Part shown: positions 36,990 through 45,809 of the stretch, piece after piece
Numbering within the stretch: the stretch's first letter is position 1
How the letters are laid out: the number at the start of each line of letters is the position of its first letter
Assembly: GCA_947475685.1 (NCBI GenBank)
Contig: CANJNC010000003.1
Coordinates: forward strand, 47,975-111,974
From: Comamonadaceae bacterium
GTDB lineage: Bacteria; Pseudomonadota; Gammaproteobacteria; Burkholderiales; Burkholderiaceae_C
Direction of reading: 5' to 3'
DNA length: 64,000 bases
Position numbers and translations under genes: made by a program
Notes under the pieces: model-generated
Told to the model about the DNA's origin: nothing
The model's database searches: none
The model's input: only the letters and a program-made list of their open reading frames with translations

Positions 36990-37006
36990 TTTGAGAACTT
37001 CTCAAA
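36990..37006. other. Inverted repeat upstream of motA
   Basis: TTTGAGA-ACT-TCTCAAA lies between fliS and motA. It overlaps TTGAGA, which with TACAGT 16 bp downstream could be a weak promoter. It may be the fliS terminator or an operator; the T run is short. Confidence 0.35.
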
Positions 37007-37066
37007 ATTTGATACAGTGGGATGGATGGAGCCGAGTGCTCCTCATATCTTTGATTGGAGCACGAA

Positions 37067-37927
37067 ATGGGATTTGTCGGCATTGGATTGTTATTCTTCT
37101 TCATCTTTGGGGTGTTTGTCATTCACGGTGGAGATTTAGAGCCAGTTATTCACGCGGCGCCGTCTGAGTTTGCCACCATTGCGGGTGCTGCCGTGTCTGC
37201 CATGTTGATTGGTCAAAGCATGGATACCGTGAAGGGCGCCTTTGCTGGCATGGGCAAAGCCTTGAAGGGTCCCAAATATAAAAAAGAAGATTTCATGGGT
37301 GTGATTTTTGTGGTCTCTAAGATCATGAAGACGTTGAAGTCTGAAGGTGCTGTGGCACTTGAGGCGCACATTGAGAACCCAGAGTCTTCCGCCATTTTTG
37401 CCGAACATCCTCCACTTTTGGCCGACCATGGCGTCTTGGACTTGATTTGCAACACCATGCGCTTGTTGGTGGTGTCTTCGGGCAATTTAAGTCCCTATGC
37501 GGTGGAAGACGTGATGACCGCATCGATCAAATTGCATCACCACAACGAATTAAAGCCAGCCGCCGCCTTGGCTGGAATGTCCGGTGCGCTTCCCGCTTTG
37601 GGCATTGTGGCGTGCGTGTTGGGTGTGGTCAAAACCATGGGTGCGATCGATCAACCTCCACCTGTTTTGGGTGCCTTGATTGGTTCTGCCTTGGTGGGTA
37701 CGTTCATGGGCGTGTTCTTGGCTTACGGTTTGATTGAACCTTTGGGCGTGCGTTTGCAACAAATCGTGGACGAAGAGGGTGAGATGTACAAAGTGGTCCA
37801 GCAAATCTTGATTGGCACCATGCACGGTCACCCGGTGCCTTTGGTGATTGAGGCTGCAAGGGTCTGTATCAGTCACCACAACCAACCCTCCTTTGGTGAA
37901 ATCTTTGACGGATTAAGAGGCAAGTAA
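37067..37927 (+). CDS. motA: MotA, flagellar stator protein
   Basis: MotA is the multi-pass subunit of the stator that couples ion flow to torque. The ATG at 37067 (MGFVGIGLLFFF) has a GGAG site seven bases upstream; the track start (TTG) is rejected. The 286-residue protein has two N-terminal membrane helices, a cytoplasmic loop, and two more (AAALAGMSGALPALGIVACVLGVVKTMGAI and GTFMGVFLAYGLIEPLG). The ALPALGIV block contains the conserved Pro expected of the family. motB follows after two bases. Confidence 0.93.
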   Translation: MGFVGIGLLFFFIFGVFVIHGGDLEPVIHAAPSEFATIAGAAVSAMLIGQSMDTVKGAFAGMGKALKGPKYKKEDFMGVIFVVSKIMKTLKSEGAVALEAHIENPESSAIFAEHPPLLADHGVLDLICNTMRLLVVSSGNLSPYAVEDVMTASIKLHHHNELKPAAALAGMSGALPALGIVACVLGVVKTMGAIDQPPPVLGALIGSALVGTFMGVFLAYGLIEPLGVRLQQIVDEEGEMYKVVQQILIGTMHGHPVPLVIEAARVCISHHNQPSFGEIFDGLRGK

Positions 37928-37929
37928 AG

Positions 37930-38982
37930 ATGCCTGACGATCAAGCCCCACAATCAGGAGCGGTCGAGGCCCCTCCTGAGCCGCCAGCAAGCGACACGCC
38001 TGCTGCACCTGCGGAAGGTGAGGCGTTAGCACCGGTCATAGTCATCAAGAAAATCATTGATGAGGGGCACGGCGGTGCTCACGGTGGTGCTTGGAAGATT
38101 GCTTTGGCTGACATGATGACGGCCATGATGGCCTTCTTTTTGTTGATGTGGCTTCTTGGGGCGTCAAACTCCGATCAACGCAAAAGCATTGCCGACTATT
38201 TCAAGCCCAGCTCTCACAGCATGGTGCCCTTTGGCTCCTTGGCGGGCTCCAATGGTGTTCTGGGTGGACGCTCGATCATTGACCCCGACGGGTTTCCCTT
38301 TACGGCCAAGCAAACCGGTCTTCTTGAAAGACTGACACCCAAATCTGAAGGGGGTCCCAATCCAGACACCGAACCCGGCCCAGAAAACGAAAGAGATCCC
38401 TCAAACCCAGGCAAAGAAGGCCAGGGCAGCGAAGGCACGGGTAAAAACGGCAAAGGCACGGCCGATGAGTTGACGGACGAGGAGAAGAAGGAAATTGCTG
38501 CTCAACAAGATGAGAAAAATTTCAAAAAACTTGAGTCTGAAATCAAACAAAAATTGTCTGAGAACAAGAAAATTGGTGGCTTGAAAGATCAAGTCTCCAT
38601 CACCAGAGACAAGCAAGGCTTGAGGATCGAGATCATCGACAAGGCAGACTTTGCGATGTTTCCATCGGGGACGGTGAGTATGCAAGGCAAAGCGCAGGCC
38701 TTGATCGCAGAGGTTGCAGCCTCTTTGGCGAGCATGCCCAATAAGATTGCCATTCGAGGTCATACCGACAGCGTGCCCTTTCAAAACTCAGATATTTCAA
38801 ACAACTGGGAGTTGTCTGCCCAAAGGGCTGAGGCGACGCGCAAAATGTTAGAAAAGCAAGGCATTCCCGAGTCTCGCTTTAACCGAATTGAGGGTGTGGC
38901 CGATACCGATCCATTCAATACGAACGACAAAAAAGATCCCAGAAATCGACGCATGAGCATCACGGTGCTGAACAACGATTGA
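37930..38982 (+). CDS. motB: MotB, flagellar stator protein with peptidoglycan-binding domain
   Basis: MotB anchors the stator to the wall. The 350-residue protein has one membrane helix; the ion-binding Asp is Asp61 in KIALADMMTAMMAFFLLMWLL. A Pro/Gly/Glu-rich linker (residues 125-185) leads to an OmpA-type domain (IAIRGHTDSVPF and NRRMSITVLNND). The first 45 residues are Pro/Ala-rich and unusual for MotB. Proton versus sodium use cannot be told with confidence. Confidence 0.94.
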   Translation: MPDDQAPQSGAVEAPPEPPASDTPAAPAEGEALAPVIVIKKIIDEGHGGAHGGAWKIALADMMTAMMAFFLLMWLLGASNSDQRKSIADYFKPSSHSMVPFGSLAGSNGVLGGRSIIDPDGFPFTAKQTGLLERLTPKSEGGPNPDTEPGPENERDPSNPGKEGQGSEGTGKNGKGTADELTDEEKKEIAAQQDEKNFKKLESEIKQKLSENKKIGGLKDQVSITRDKQGLRIEIIDKADFAMFPSGTVSMQGKAQALIAEVAASLASMPNKIAIRGHTDSVPFQNSDISNNWELSAQRAEATRKMLEKQGIPESRFNRIEGVADTDPFNTNDKKDPRNRRMSITVLNND

Positions 38983-38984
38983 TC

Positions 38985-39014
38985 AAAAGGCGTCGAATTG
39001 GGCGCCTTTTTTTT
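38985..39014 (+). terminator. Rho-independent terminator of motAB
   Basis: AAAAGGCG and CGCCTTTT pair around a ten-base loop and run into a T tract, three bases after the motB stop. Confidence 0.88.
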
Positions 39015-39067
39015 GGGAGTGCTTGGGCGCAGCGCTGGGGCGCTGGTGAGTTTGGCTTTGAAGCGCT

Positions 39068-40165
39068 CTATGCAGAGCGCAGATCGTATTTGTTGATCTT
39101 TTCAATCAAGGTTGTTCTTTGCAAATTCAAGAGCTTGGCGGTTCTTGAGACATTGCCCTGAGAGCGAGTGAGTGCTTGCTCGATGATGTTTTTCTCGATT
39201 TCGGCCAACCGGTCCTTCAAAGACAGGCCCTCAGGTGGGAGTTGAGGCATGCCTTGAGCGAGCATGATGATGTCTTCGACATCCGTATCCAGATCAAGTT
39301 CCTCTTGGTTCATCTCCGCCAACACCTCGGGTGGGGGGGTCGTGGCGGTGGGTACAAGTGGCGTTGTTGCGGCCACCATGGTGGACTGCAATTGCACCAA
39401 GCCTCTGGGCAAAAGGGTGGGAGGGATTTTCTTCAAATCCAAGACTTGACCCGCATACAGTGTGCTGAAGCGATCGACCAAATTGGAGAGTTCACGCACA
39501 TTGCCTGGCCAAGCATAGCTTCGCATGGCGCTTAGGAAATCTGCACTGAATTTGACGCTGCCGTGTTGAACGTTGGCAAACTTTTGCGCAAAATGAATCA
39601 GCAAAGGCTCAATGTCCTCTACACGCTCTCTCAAAGGTGGGGTGCTCACCGGCAAGACATTCAGGCGGTAGTACAAGTCTTCTCTAAAGCGCCCCTCGCT
39701 GATCTCTGTTTCAAGATCTCTATGGGTCGCTGCAATCACGCGGACATCGATCGGGATTTGGCGGGTAGACCCAATGGGGTCAATGGTTCTTTCTTGAAGC
39801 ACACGCAGCAATTTGACTTGCATGTCCATGGGCATGTCGCCAATTTCGTCCAAAAAGAGCGTGCCACCATGGGCCAACTCAAAGCGGCCAAGTCGGTCAG
39901 CAACTGCGCCTGTGAAAGAGCCTTTTCGGTGACCAAAAAGTTCGCTCTCTAAAAGCTCTTTTGGGATTGCACCACAGTTGATGGGGACAAAATTGGAGCC
40001 CGCGCGAACGGATTGATCGTGAAGGGAGTGCGCCAACAACTCCTTGCCAGTCCCACTCTCACCGGTGATCAAAATGGTGGAGTTGGAGTTGGCAATGGTG
40101 GTCAGTAAACTTCTTAGCGTCTGGGCCGATGGGCTTTGACCGATGTATTGAGCGCTTGATTTCAT
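39068..40165 (-). CDS. Sigma-54-dependent transcriptional activator, FleQ/FlrA-like, no sensor domain
   Basis: The 365-residue protein begins almost at the AAA+ core: Walker [15 protein letters not shown], the sigma-54 contact loop GSFTGAV (consensus GAFTGA), Walker [14 protein letters not shown] and the WPGNVREL block. A linker of about 70 residues leads to a Fis-type helix-turn-helix ([28 protein letters not shown]), a form typical of FleQ and FlrA. The N-terminal regulatory domain of FleQ is missing. It is the likely activator of the sigma-54 flagellar promoters here, perhaps held in check by FlhG. Confidence 0.9.
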   Translation of the reverse strand: MKSSAQYIGQSPSAQTLRSLLTTIANSNSTILITGESGTGKELLAHSLHDQSVRAGSNFVPINCGAIPKELLESELFGHRKGSFTGAVADRLGRFELAHGGTLFLDEIGDMPMDMQVKLLRVLQERTIDPIGSTRQIPIDVRVIAATHRDLETEISEGRFREDLYYRLNVLPVSTPPLRERVEDIEPLLIHFAQKFANVQHGSVKFSADFLSAMRSYAWPGNVRELSNLVDRFSTLYAGQVLDLKKIPPTLLPRGLVQLQSTMVAATTPLVPTATTPPPEVLAEMNQEELDLDTDVEDIIMLAQGMPQLPPEGLSLKDRLAEIEKNIIEQALTRSQGNVSRTAKLLNLQRTTLIEKINKYDLRSA

Positions 40166-40671
40166 AAAGACGAAGTATTACTCAATTGTTCTGGCCGTGA
40201 GTTTGCCATGCAAGAGACCCAAAGTACGCTTTGATGCATCGCTCAATGGCCTTTTTGTCATCGATCTTGATCCCCAAAATGTATTCAAAGTTTGAAAATA
40301 CCATGGTTTCTGGGTATTTTAAGATTTAAGTTCGATATTTTAATGACGATCTCCATATCAAGAGCTTTGGAAGTGGTTTTTTAGTTCCATTTCAGGTGTT
40401 TAAGCTTGGATTGAAGGAACTGGGATCAAAGCTTGAGACAGAACAAGCGAAAAAAGGTTCTAAGCATTTGGATCGATCTTGAGTTTTTTGACAGACAAAT
40501 GTTTGACAAATCACTTTTTATCATTTGGACTATAAAGATTACGCTGTTACGGTCGAATCAATCATTGTAGGGAATAAAGAGATGAAATGCTTATTCCACG
40601 ATCTGCGAGTTATCCGTCGGTGGCAAAGATTGGCCACCTGTCTTGTTTGTTTGATTTTGAAGGACATTGCC
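40166..40671. other. Divergent region between the sigma-54 activator and the flgP-like gene
   Basis: About 500 bp hold no convincing gene. A FliA-like promoter (40533-40559) faces the flgP-like gene. The track extends that ORF to 40525, but the first 49 codons lack typical composition. A TTGACA-containing direct repeat lies near 40495-40510; no paired -10 was found. Confidence 0.55.
40533..40559 (+). promoter_or_regulatory. FliA (sigma-28) promoter of the flgP-like gene
   Basis: TAAAGATT, 11 bp, then GTCGAATC. The -35 matches seven of eight bases of the E. coli consensus; the -10 shares the variant CGAWTC with fliS and fliD. It is about 110 bp before the gene start. Confidence 0.62.
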
Positions 40672-41163
40672 ATGAAACATTTATCCATCGTCAGCGCAGC
40701 AGCAGCCCTCACACTTTTGAGCGCTTGCTCAAGCATGCAGCTCTTTAAGACTGCACAGGTTCAAGCACCCGCACCCAATCCAAATGTCTCTCTACTTGCT
40801 CCCATGGTGGAAAAGCGTGAGAATTTTGTAGCGACTGGGTATGCCGTGATCAGCATTCAAAACCACAAAAACCCTGCCCAACAGCGTCTTTTGGCCATTC
40901 GTGCCTCAAAATTAGATGCCTATCGCGCTTTGACCGAGCAGGTCTATGGTCAACATTTGGATGCCAACACCACGGTCTCCGACATGACGGTGGTCAATGA
41001 CACGTTTCGCACCAAAGTTGAAGGTGTGATTTATGGCGCTCAATTGGTCAGCATCGCGCCCGTGAGCGACGACACCTACGAGACCACGTTGTCTTTGGAC
41101 AGAGCGGTGGTACAAGATTTGCGTAATCTTTATCTCCAACAACTCGCGATGAGAACGCGTTAA
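40672..41163 (+). CDS. flgP: LPP20-family lipoprotein, FlgP-like
   Basis: The 163-residue protein has a lipoprotein signal (MKHLSIVSAAAALTLLSAC, Cys19 as lipid anchor) and the LPP20 core FVATGYAVISIQ, LLAIRASKLDAYRALTEQVYG and FRTKVEGVIYGAQLVS. FlgP of Vibrio and Campylobacter forms outer-membrane disks around the flagellum. The ATG at 40672 has an AAGGA site seven bases upstream and replaces the longer track start. The FlgT-like gene follows after 65 bp, as in the flgOP-flgT set of Vibrio. Confidence 0.82.
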   Translation: MKHLSIVSAAAALTLLSACSSMQLFKTAQVQAPAPNPNVSLLAPMVEKRENFVATGYAVISIQNHKNPAQQRLLAIRASKLDAYRALTEQVYGQHLDANTTVSDMTVVNDTFRTKVEGVIYGAQLVSIAPVSDDTYETTLSLDRAVVQDLRNLYLQQLAMRTR

Positions 41164-41228
41164 GAAAATCAACGACCTAGGGCCTGTGAGGACAAGTGTC
41201 GTTCACATAGCCCAAGGGATGCTCCATC

Positions 41229-42545
41229 ATGTTCAATGCTCTTAACAGACACCCTCTAGGACCGATTCGACACGCCGTGTCTCGCTTTCGTGGCTTGCAG
41301 CTTAGAGATTTGTGCAGTTTTGTGCTCTGGGTGGATGTGTTGAGCTTCATAGGCCTGCTTTTTGTAGTGTGCATGATGGCCATGGTGGTGATGCTGTCGA
41401 TCACCACCTCTTGGGCTCAAGAAAGACACGCAAGCGCCCTTGGGAGCGTTGAACTCAATGCCGATCAGCGCTTGCAGGCTGTGAGAGAGTCCTTGGTGCA
41501 ATTGGCCTTGGAGGGTCCCACACAAGTCAGCAGCACCTCTTTTATTGATGAGACGGGTGCTCTGAGGGACAGCGCCTCCTTCACCCATGACATGGTGGTG
41601 CGTGGCGTCAAGGTATTGGCTTACGGACAAGATTATGGACACTCCAGTGCCAAGATCAGCGCTGATTATCAAGCCAAAGTTTCCCAGGGTGCGTGCACAG
41701 CGCAGACAGCTTTGCAGGCGTCTAGAACTTCAAAGGTCCAGCATTTGGCGGTTTTGGATGTGGCGATTGCGCCTGGCATCAAGAACGCCGATCTTTACCA
41801 AGCGAGACTCATTTCAAGGGCTTTGCAAGAAAGCTTGCTTAAACAGTCTGACGTGTCCAATGTGTTTCGTTTGAACTTAAGAACGATGCCAGTCAGTGCC
41901 CAGTCTGCCTATGGACTTTCGCAATCATCGGTGAGTGCAGGGTCGTCTTTGCAAGCCAATCAGAGCTTTTCTTCGGGGCTCAATACCTATCAACAAGCCT
42001 TGCTTGGTCGCGGAGATCAGCGCGTCACGTGGTCGCTCAGTCTCAAGTTGGAGCCTGCGAGGGATGAAATTTCTTTGGCACCTGGCTTCAAAGTGAGTGC
42101 CTTGCTACTCAATAAGTTGGATCGCAAATTTAGTTTTGAAGATCATCAATACATTGGCTTAGAGAGTAAAAATCCCAATCAAATGAGCTCTGTTTTATCA
42201 AACGTGATGAACGAGCAGGTTCAAGCCTTGGGTCGTTTGATTCAAAGGGCTCTTGAGGAGCAACTGGCATGCATTCCAGCGCAGTTTGAGGTGACGAAGT
42301 GGCGTGGTCAAGACTTGAGCATTGCAGCGGGTCAAATCAATGGACTGCGTGTGGGAGACCACATGTTGGTGGGCGATCCCGAGGTCATCCCACTTCGTGT
42401 CTTGGAGCCTGGTTCCTTGAATAAATTGGTGTTGGCTGAAATCAAGTCGGTGACCCCTTATTCTGCACAATTGAAACAAATCGCCGGGCCCCAATTGTCG
42501 GGTCCAGAGCATTGGGTGGCAGTTGCACACCGCCCGTTGAACTGA
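41229..42545 (+). CDS. flgT: FlgT-like flagellar ring protein
   Basis: FlgT of Vibrio forms the H-ring around the LP-ring. This 438-residue protein has a long N-terminus with a hydrophobic segment that ends in TSWAQE, read as a signal peptide. A domain near residues 80-140 (ADQRLQAVRESLVQLALEG, VRGVKVLAYG) resembles FlgT-N, the middle (HLAVLDVAIAPGIKNADLYQARLISRALQESLL) resembles the FlgT middle domain, and GDHMLVGDPEVIPLRVLEPG resembles its C-terminal barrel. I rate the match as moderate, since it rests on recognition and context with flgP. Confidence 0.75.
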   Translation: MFNALNRHPLGPIRHAVSRFRGLQLRDLCSFVLWVDVLSFIGLLFVVCMMAMVVMLSITTSWAQERHASALGSVELNADQRLQAVRESLVQLALEGPTQVSSTSFIDETGALRDSASFTHDMVVRGVKVLAYGQDYGHSSAKISADYQAKVSQGACTAQTALQASRTSKVQHLAVLDVAIAPGIKNADLYQARLISRALQESLLKQSDVSNVFRLNLRTMPVSAQSAYGLSQSSVSAGSSLQANQSFSSGLNTYQQALLGRGDQRVTWSLSLKLEPARDEISLAPGFKVSALLLNKLDRKFSFEDHQYIGLESKNPNQMSSVLSNVMNEQVQALGRLIQRALEEQLACIPAQFEVTKWRGQDLSIAAGQINGLRVGDHMLVGDPEVIPLRVLEPGSLNKLVLAEIKSVTPYSAQLKQIAGPQLSGPEHWVAVAHRPLN

Positions 42546-42571
42546 TCCATTAAGAAATTTATTTGGAGTGA

Positions 42572-43141
42572 ATGATGAATGTAAAAATCAAATTAATTTA
42601 TAAAGTCCTCTTTTTGAGCCTTCTTGCGCACCAAGGGCTTGGCGTTGCTCAACCCTTGGAGTTGGTGGCCTTGAACGACAAGAGCGGTTTGTTGCCCCCA
42701 GAAGAAAAAAACGTCAAAGAAGACGCTTTCAAAAACGCATCAGCCAAAGGCTTGACGCCCTCGCAAAAACCCACTGTGCCAAGCGGTGCTGCCAAGGGCA
42801 GTTCAAAGTCAAGCTACGTGGTCAAGGCGGGAGACACCTTGGAGAAGATCATTGCACAAAATTTCGCAGACAGTCCCATCAAACCAGACATTTTGAGAAA
42901 GGAGTTGATGACACTCAACCCAACGGCTTTTAGCAAAGGAAGCCCCAAAATGCTGTTGACGGGCTCCACGTTGAAGCTCCCGCAGTCCGAGTCCGTCTCG
43001 AGCAAGAAAGCAGGAAACGCCAGCAGCACCTGGTCTGGTGAAAAAACCAACCTGGTTTTATCGGGTTACACGACTTATCCGCCTGCCTATGCCAGTGCAG
43101 AGTCCAGTGAAAAGCGCCGTCATTGGGTTCAATATCCATAA
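42572..43141 (+). CDS. Exported LysM-domain protein
   Basis: The 189-residue protein has a signal peptide (KLIYKVLFLSLLAHQGLGVAQ), a disordered middle, and one LysM-like peptidoglycan-binding domain (SYVVKAGDTLEKIIAQNFADSP to TGSTLKLP) near residues 80-135, of the FimV type. It follows the flgP- and flgT-like genes, so it may hold the basal-body ring to the wall. A GGAG site lies seven bases before the ATG. The function itself is unknown. Confidence 0.8.
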   Translation: MMNVKIKLIYKVLFLSLLAHQGLGVAQPLELVALNDKSGLLPPEEKNVKEDAFKNASAKGLTPSQKPTVPSGAAKGSSKSSYVVKAGDTLEKIIAQNFADSPIKPDILRKELMTLNPTAFSKGSPKMLLTGSTLKLPQSESVSSKKAGNASSTWSGEKTNLVLSGYTTYPPAYASAESSEKRRHWVQYP

Positions 43142-43177
43142 GAAGTGTGTTTTTCTGGTGGGCGTTGCTTTGTAAGC

Positions 43178-43194
43178 GACCCCCCCTGGGGGTC
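43178..43194. other. GC-rich hairpin after the LysM gene
   Basis: GACCCCC and GGGGGTC pair around three bases, 37 bp beyond the LysM stop. No T run follows, so it is at best a weak terminator. Confidence 0.35.
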
Positions 43195-43348
43195 ATTGAG
43201 ATGGGTGTATGTGATGCGCCATCGGTCCTCAAAAAGTCAACAATCGCCTTAAAATGATTTTTTCGCAAAGGCTATTCAGCGTGACTCCTTGAGCACGATC
43301 CAAAGAACTCCAAAGCCAAGCAACTCTTTATTATTAGGTTGATTCAAC

Positions 43349-44512
43349 TTGTTACAAGGCCCCGATCTCGTCTTAGGTGTTCCAAGGGTACCGCTGGTGC
43401 AAATGGAGAGCAAACCCATTTGGGTTGAGAACAGCGTGGCTCAGCAACTGGGCTTGACAGATCACCAAATCATTCAAGCCACCGTGTCTCTCAATGCGGG
43501 GAGTGTGAGGCTGTGGTTAAAGAATTTTTCTTTTGAAATTCCGAACACGTGGAGCTTAAAGTCTGGTGACATGCCCTTTGTTCGGGCCACGCAAAATGCT
43601 CAAGGGTGGAATGTTCAACTCACGGGCAAATCAAGTGTCACGGCTTTAGACCCCTCCAGTGTCAACCCCTCGGGTTTGGTCACTTCCCAAAAGCTCAATG
43701 CGCAACTGGGACTGATGGGTTTGCCAGGGTCTGGCCCAATCGAGCAAAACTTGGGCTCAAAGCTTGGGATGCTGCTGCAGCAACAGGTCGATTTTTCTCA
43801 AAGCGCCATGCTCATGCGGCCCGATCAATTGGCCCTGTTGGGGAACAACCCCGCGTTGGGGCCTTGGTTGTCGATGTTTAAGAAGATGAGCCTGAACATG
43901 TCGCATGTGACTGGGCAAAGTTTAAAGAAAATGGTCCTCTCGCAAGCCGTCAGTGCAGAGCATTTGCTCGCCAACGCTGAGGAGGTTGAGGACTCACCCC
44001 GAGGTCTTTTGCATCGTTTGCTGGGGTCCTTGGATGCTTCAAGCTCTGAGGACAACGCATTGGACAAGTCACAGATCAAGCGGGCAATGGATGAGATGGA
44101 GTCGGCCCAGGCCCAATGCGCACAAGACTGGACCCGAGGTGCTTTGTCTCTTAAAGTGGTGATTCCCTTTATCGATGCCGATCCTGTGGACTTGCATTTT
44201 AGAAAGCCTGCCCGTCAATCCGGAGAGAGTGATACGCCACTGAGTGTGGACATTCATTCTAAGAGCCGTTTGCTTGGCGAAGTGTGGCTCAACACCACCA
44301 TCACCCAAGGCCAACAAGTGGACTTGGTCATGTGGGCGGCGAGGACAGAGGTGGCCGATTTGGCCAAATTGAACGCCAAAGAGTTGGGGTTTGAGTTGCA
44401 AGACTCAGGCTTGAAGTTAAGCAGTTTTCAGATCTTCAATGTCCCTAAGCCCCAAGAGTTGCTCTTAGAGACCTTGCCCAAGCTGGGCTCTGTCGTGGAT
44501 GCCAAAGCTTAA
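43349..44512 (+). CDS. FliK-like hook-length-control-related protein
   Basis: The 387-residue protein starts at TTG (43349) or ATG (43403); an in-frame stop lies just before the TTG. The C-terminal third (LSLKVVIPFIDADPVDLHF, LLGEVWLNTTITQGQQVDLVMWAA, LQDSGLKLSSFQIFNVPKP) resembles the FliK-C fold. It is followed after 12 bp by an FlhB-C-like gene, as with ylqG-ylqH in Bacillus. The role of such pairs is not established. Confidence 0.62.
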   Translation: MLQGPDLVLGVPRVPLVQMESKPIWVENSVAQQLGLTDHQIIQATVSLNAGSVRLWLKNFSFEIPNTWSLKSGDMPFVRATQNAQGWNVQLTGKSSVTALDPSSVNPSGLVTSQKLNAQLGLMGLPGSGPIEQNLGSKLGMLLQQQVDFSQSAMLMRPDQLALLGNNPALGPWLSMFKKMSLNMSHVTGQSLKKMVLSQAVSAEHLLANAEEVEDSPRGLLHRLLGSLDASSSEDNALDKSQIKRAMDEMESAQAQCAQDWTRGALSLKVVIPFIDADPVDLHFRKPARQSGESDTPLSVDIHSKSRLLGEVWLNTTITQGQQVDLVMWAARTEVADLAKLNAKELGFELQDSGLKLSSFQIFNVPKPQELLLETLPKLGSVVDAKA

Positions 44513-44524
44513 GGCTGCAGGCAA

Positions 44525-44812
44525 ATGGCAATGAACAAACCCCTTGAAGCTCTGGCCCTTGAATATGGCAAATTTAAAACGCCTAAAGTCACCGCCAAGG
44601 GACAAAATGAATTGGCCCGGCGAATCATTGATGAGGCGAAAAAGCAAGGTGTGTATGTGGCCGAGGATCCTCAACTCTTGGCCTTGCTCAGTAAATTGGA
44701 TGTGGGCGAAGAGATTCCACAAGACATGTTCACCGCGGTCGCGGTGATTTTGTCCTGGGTCTATTGGTTAAAGGGCATGAAGCCAGGTGACGAAAAAAAT
44801 AAAAGCCCATGA
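44525..44812 (+). CDS. FlhB C-terminal-domain-like protein (FlhX type)
   Basis: The 95-residue protein lacks membrane helices and equals the soluble cytoplasmic domain of FlhB (ALALEYGKFKTPKVTAKGQNELARRIIDEAKKQGVYVAEDPQLLALLSKLDVGEEIPQDMFTAVAVILSWVY). The NPTH autocleavage motif is missing, which is usual for FlhX. FlhX can replace cleaved FlhB-C in some species. It is directly after the FliK-like gene. Confidence 0.88.
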   Translation: MAMNKPLEALALEYGKFKTPKVTAKGQNELARRIIDEAKKQGVYVAEDPQLLALLSKLDVGEEIPQDMFTAVAVILSWVYWLKGMKPGDEKNKSP

Positions 44813-44829
44813 AATTCATCATGAGCTTT
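44802..44829. terminator. Possible bidirectional terminator between the FlhX and flgN genes
   Basis: AAAGC/GCTTT and ATGA/TCAT form a two-part stem with a small internal loop, overlapping the FlhX stop and 30 bp from the flgN stop. A run of A residues upstream would give a U tract to minus-strand transcripts from flgN. Confidence 0.4.
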
Positions 44830-44858
44830 CAATATGGAGAGAAGAGATTACAGCTTCT

Positions 44859-45296
44859 TTAAGTCGCCATGTAGTTTCTTGACCGTTTGATGCGGTTGAG
44901 TTTACCCAAGCGGTCGTACACTTCCACTGAACTGCTGGGGTCCATGATTTGAAGACTTTTGAGTGCTCCTCGTATCGCGTCTAGTTTACGCAAGATCAAT
45001 ATTTCATTTCTTCGGTGTAAATTTCTGCAGTAAAGCATCTTGGATCGAAAGTTCTGCCATGAATCATCCAATTCGTCTGCATCTTGTGGGTTTTTGACGC
45101 CCGTCATCACGCCTATTTCTTCTAAAAGCGTATTTTTTGCGTTCAATAGGCGATCCAAGTGATCGAGATCTTGTATTTTCAAGGCCTCAAACTCTTGCTC
45201 GAGCACAGTCTCGAGCGAATCCACGCGCTGCATCACTTCAAAGAGCACTGCGGGATTGGGCTTGAAAGACGGTTCAATTGAATCAGTGGTGTCCAT
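44859..45296 (-). CDS. flgN: FlgN, flagellar export chaperone
   Basis: FlgN escorts FlgK and FlgL to the export gate. The 145-residue protein is helical, with the family-like segment LETVLEQEFEALKIQDLDHLDRLLNAKNTLLEEI. It is divergent in sequence, so identification relies partly on position: it follows flgM as in many flgAMN runs. Spacing to flgM is about 25 bp. Confidence 0.82.
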   Translation of the reverse strand: MDTTDSIEPSFKPNPAVLFEVMQRVDSLETVLEQEFEALKIQDLDHLDRLLNAKNTLLEEIGVMTGVKNPQDADELDDSWQNFRSKMLYCRNLHRRNEILILRKLDAIRGALKSLQIMDPSSSVEVYDRLGKLNRIKRSRNYMAT

Positions 45297-45320
45297 CTTG
45301 ATTCTTTATAAAGCGTTCCA

Positions 45321-45644
45321 TCAACCTTGAATCATTTGCTCAAGAGACACAAAGTTCTCAGCAATTTTCCTGGGGTTGATGGGGTAAGTGCCTTCTTTGA
45401 GCGCCTTTTTGATGGAGTCTACTTTTGCGCGGTCAAAGGACGGCTGAGCCATCACCTTTTGTGCAACGTTGCTTAAAGTGACCGATGCGGCTTGCGTGGG
45501 CATATTGTTCTTCCCAGCCGCGTCCAAAGTGGTACTCGCTGCCAAAGCTTGTTTGTTTGTGGCTTGGTTTTGGTCCAAAGCCGTTTTATTGGGCATGCTT
45601 GCCTGGGCAAAGCGTGCGACGTTGTTTGAAATAGAGTCTGTCAT
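45321..45644 (-). CDS. flgM: FlgM, anti-sigma-28 factor
   Basis: FlgM binds FliA until it is secreted through the finished hook. The 107-residue protein has a disordered N-terminal part and the conserved C-terminal FliA-binding region (FDRAKVDSIKKALKEGTYPINPRKIAENFVSLEQMI). Length is normal. A FliA-like promoter lies about 65 bp upstream, so it is also likely under its own partner sigma factor. Confidence 0.94.
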   Translation of the reverse strand: MTDSISNNVARFAQASMPNKTALDQNQATNKQALAASTTLDAAGKNNMPTQAASVTLSNVAQKVMAQPSFDRAKVDSIKKALKEGTYPINPRKIAENFVSLEQMIQG

Positions 45645-45708
45645 ACTGTTTTCACTTTCTCTGTTGGTGGGATATGAATAGCTTCAATCCCTTTTCATGG
45701 CATCTATA

Positions 45709-45736
45709 TATTCGGTCTCTACCATATAAAACTTGA
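45709..45736 (-). promoter_or_regulatory. FliA-like promoter of flgM
   Basis: On the minus strand TCAAGTTT is followed after 12 bp by ACCGAATA. The -35 equals the fliD one; the -10 shares CGAAT but the spacer is one base longer than the other three sites. Confidence 0.5.
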
Positions 45737-45809
45737 GTCGAAATTGAAAAATATTTGAAAATAGTTTCAAAATTAAACTTTAGTTCTAATTTATTCATCC
45801 AAATGCCCC

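Noticed and set aside
40487-40510. TTGACA-containing direct repeat as a sigma-70 promoter for the flgP-like gene
   Set aside because: The nearest TATAAA is about 22 bp from TTGACA, too far; the FliA-type signal is better.
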